From Stentor coeruleus (taxonomy: Eukaryota; Ciliophora; Heterotrichea; Heterotrichida; Stentoridae): a DNA stretch of 39,488 bases. Position numbers and translations under genes: made by a program. Each line of letters starts with the position of its first letter. The first letter of the stretch is position 1. The notes beneath the pieces are model-generated. The model searched no databases and was not told the DNA's origin. It saw only the letters and a program-made list of their open reading frames with translations. The DNA lies in the NCBI GenBank assembly GCA_001970955.1, contig MPUH01000703.1, positions 1 to 39,488 of the forward strand, in the 5' to 3' direction. Of the stretch, positions 38,581-39,488 are shown in pieces.

Positions 38581-39488
38581 TAGGATAAGTTAATATGGTA
38601 GAAAATGATTTTTGGGATTAAGCAATTTTATATGGTTAATAGTTGGGAATTATAAATGATCGGTTTTAAAGGATGATGATTTAGTTATTTAGAATAAATT
38701 GTGGTTAAAAAAACTAAACTTTCTTCAATAGTAAAACTAGGTAGGCTTTAAACAGAATATTTAGTATAAAAGAGTTTAAGAATTTGTCAGACCAATATAA
38801 AAACTAAATGCAATTTTAGAGTTTTATAAATGAACTTCATTAGTATTCACGTGATTTTATGTGCAGAGTGAGCTATAGTATTTTTTATATTTAGAGTATC
38901 ATTATTTGTTAGATTTTTCAAAACTTTTTGTTTTATTTATAGCTCTTTTAAAATTGTCTCTTGTCTCATATTTGCAAAGTCTTCACACTTTTTTTCTTAG
39001 TAACTTAATCTGCTCCAAGCCTTTTTACTTTAAGCATTGATTATCTCAAAAAAATCATAGAGAATCATATTCTAGCAAAATTTCGGGCCTATTAAATTAC
39101 AAAAACTCTACATTAGCATCAATTCTCCTTTAAGACTATCAAAATCCCTCTATATCCTCTGCATCCTTTACCTATCTTCTCTTTTTATATCTCTCTTTCC
39201 GAAATTTTATAATTTTTCTCCTCCTCATCTCCTTCCAAAGATCAATTCCCTCATCTCTCCTCAAAAACTTCTCTAATCCTTTCCACGAATTTTCCTATCA
39301 TTTTCACCTCAAATCTCAATTTCCTTCTTTATCTTTCCAATTTTTTCTTCATTCCACCATCATCCAAACCTCACCAAAAAATTCCTTCTTCGTCTTCACC
39401 ATTTTTTTTATCGAAAATTTTTTGACTTAGTCATATTTCCATTTTCCATAAGAAAAATATTAAGACATTTTTTTAGGCTATATATAAG
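38581..39488. other. right flank: promoter of the ARM gene, then a C-rich tract
   Basis: 38581-38720 is G-rich on +, the 5' flank of the minus-strand ARM gene. The middle is plain A/T. From about 39000 to 39420 the + strand is C/T-rich with almost no G, as in the 5' flanks of + genes at 298 and 10757. No reading frame starts before the edge. A + strand gene probably begins just beyond 39488. Confidence 0.45.

Noticed and set aside
1..39488. CRISPR arrays, telomeric repeats and intact transposons
   Set aside because: No regularly spaced short repeats, no telomere-like G-rich arrays at either edge, and no transposase or reverse-transcriptase motifs were seen.

Overview
The window looks like nuclear DNA of a heterotrich ciliate, most likely Stentor or a close relative. 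It is very AT-rich. Its long reading frames use the standard code, with TAA, TAG and TGA all used as real stops. The product set is typical of ciliates: a CCT chaperonin subunit, VDAC, a DYRK kinase, LRR, ankyrin, ARM and coiled-coil proteins, and a B-box-like protein. Most telling, several genes become continuous only after removal of 15-nt introns of the form GTA(N6)A(N2)YAG. Seven such introns are located here. Published Stentor genomics describes 15-16 nt introns with the standard code; the species name is inference.

Layout. 1-11.4 kb: a small gene broken by a 106-bp duplication, CCT4 (-), a coiled-coil gene (+), a Cys-rich protein with an apparent inactive deubiquitinase-like N-terminus (-), a DYRK-type kinase (+), and a basic protein with one 15-nt intron (+). 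11.4-13.1 kb is non-coding but contains a ~40% GC island that may be an RNA gene. 13.1-18.7 kb (-): a tiny MGC-type acylated protein and two tandem paralogous LRR/coiled-coil genes sharing two intron positions. 18.7-24.1 kb is a gene-poor AT-rich block with apparent decayed coding sequence, including a Piwi PAZ-like tract. 24.1-32.4 kb (-): VDAC, an alpha/beta hydrolase, a 7TM protein fused to a pseudokinase, a coiled-coil protein and an LRR-ankyrin protein. The last is head-to-head, about 19 bp between start codons, with a 7TM gene (+, two 15-nt introns). 33.35-34.84 kb holds a probable coiled-coil pseudogene. 34.8-38.6 kb (-): a B-box-like protein with an 18-residue MPGG repeat, and an N-acylated ARM-repeat protein. 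The right edge is a C-rich tract that probably precedes a gene beyond the window.

No operon logic applies; the genes are independent eukaryotic units. Two themes recur: catalytic folds without catalytic residues, and membrane or signalling scaffolds. Most gene flanks are strand-skewed, with C over G upstream and G over C downstream in the sense direction. Five single-N positions, each between direct repeats of 38-151 bp, look like unresolved assembly joins. Several other tandem duplications lack an N. All homology statements are from reading the translations by eye; no search was run.
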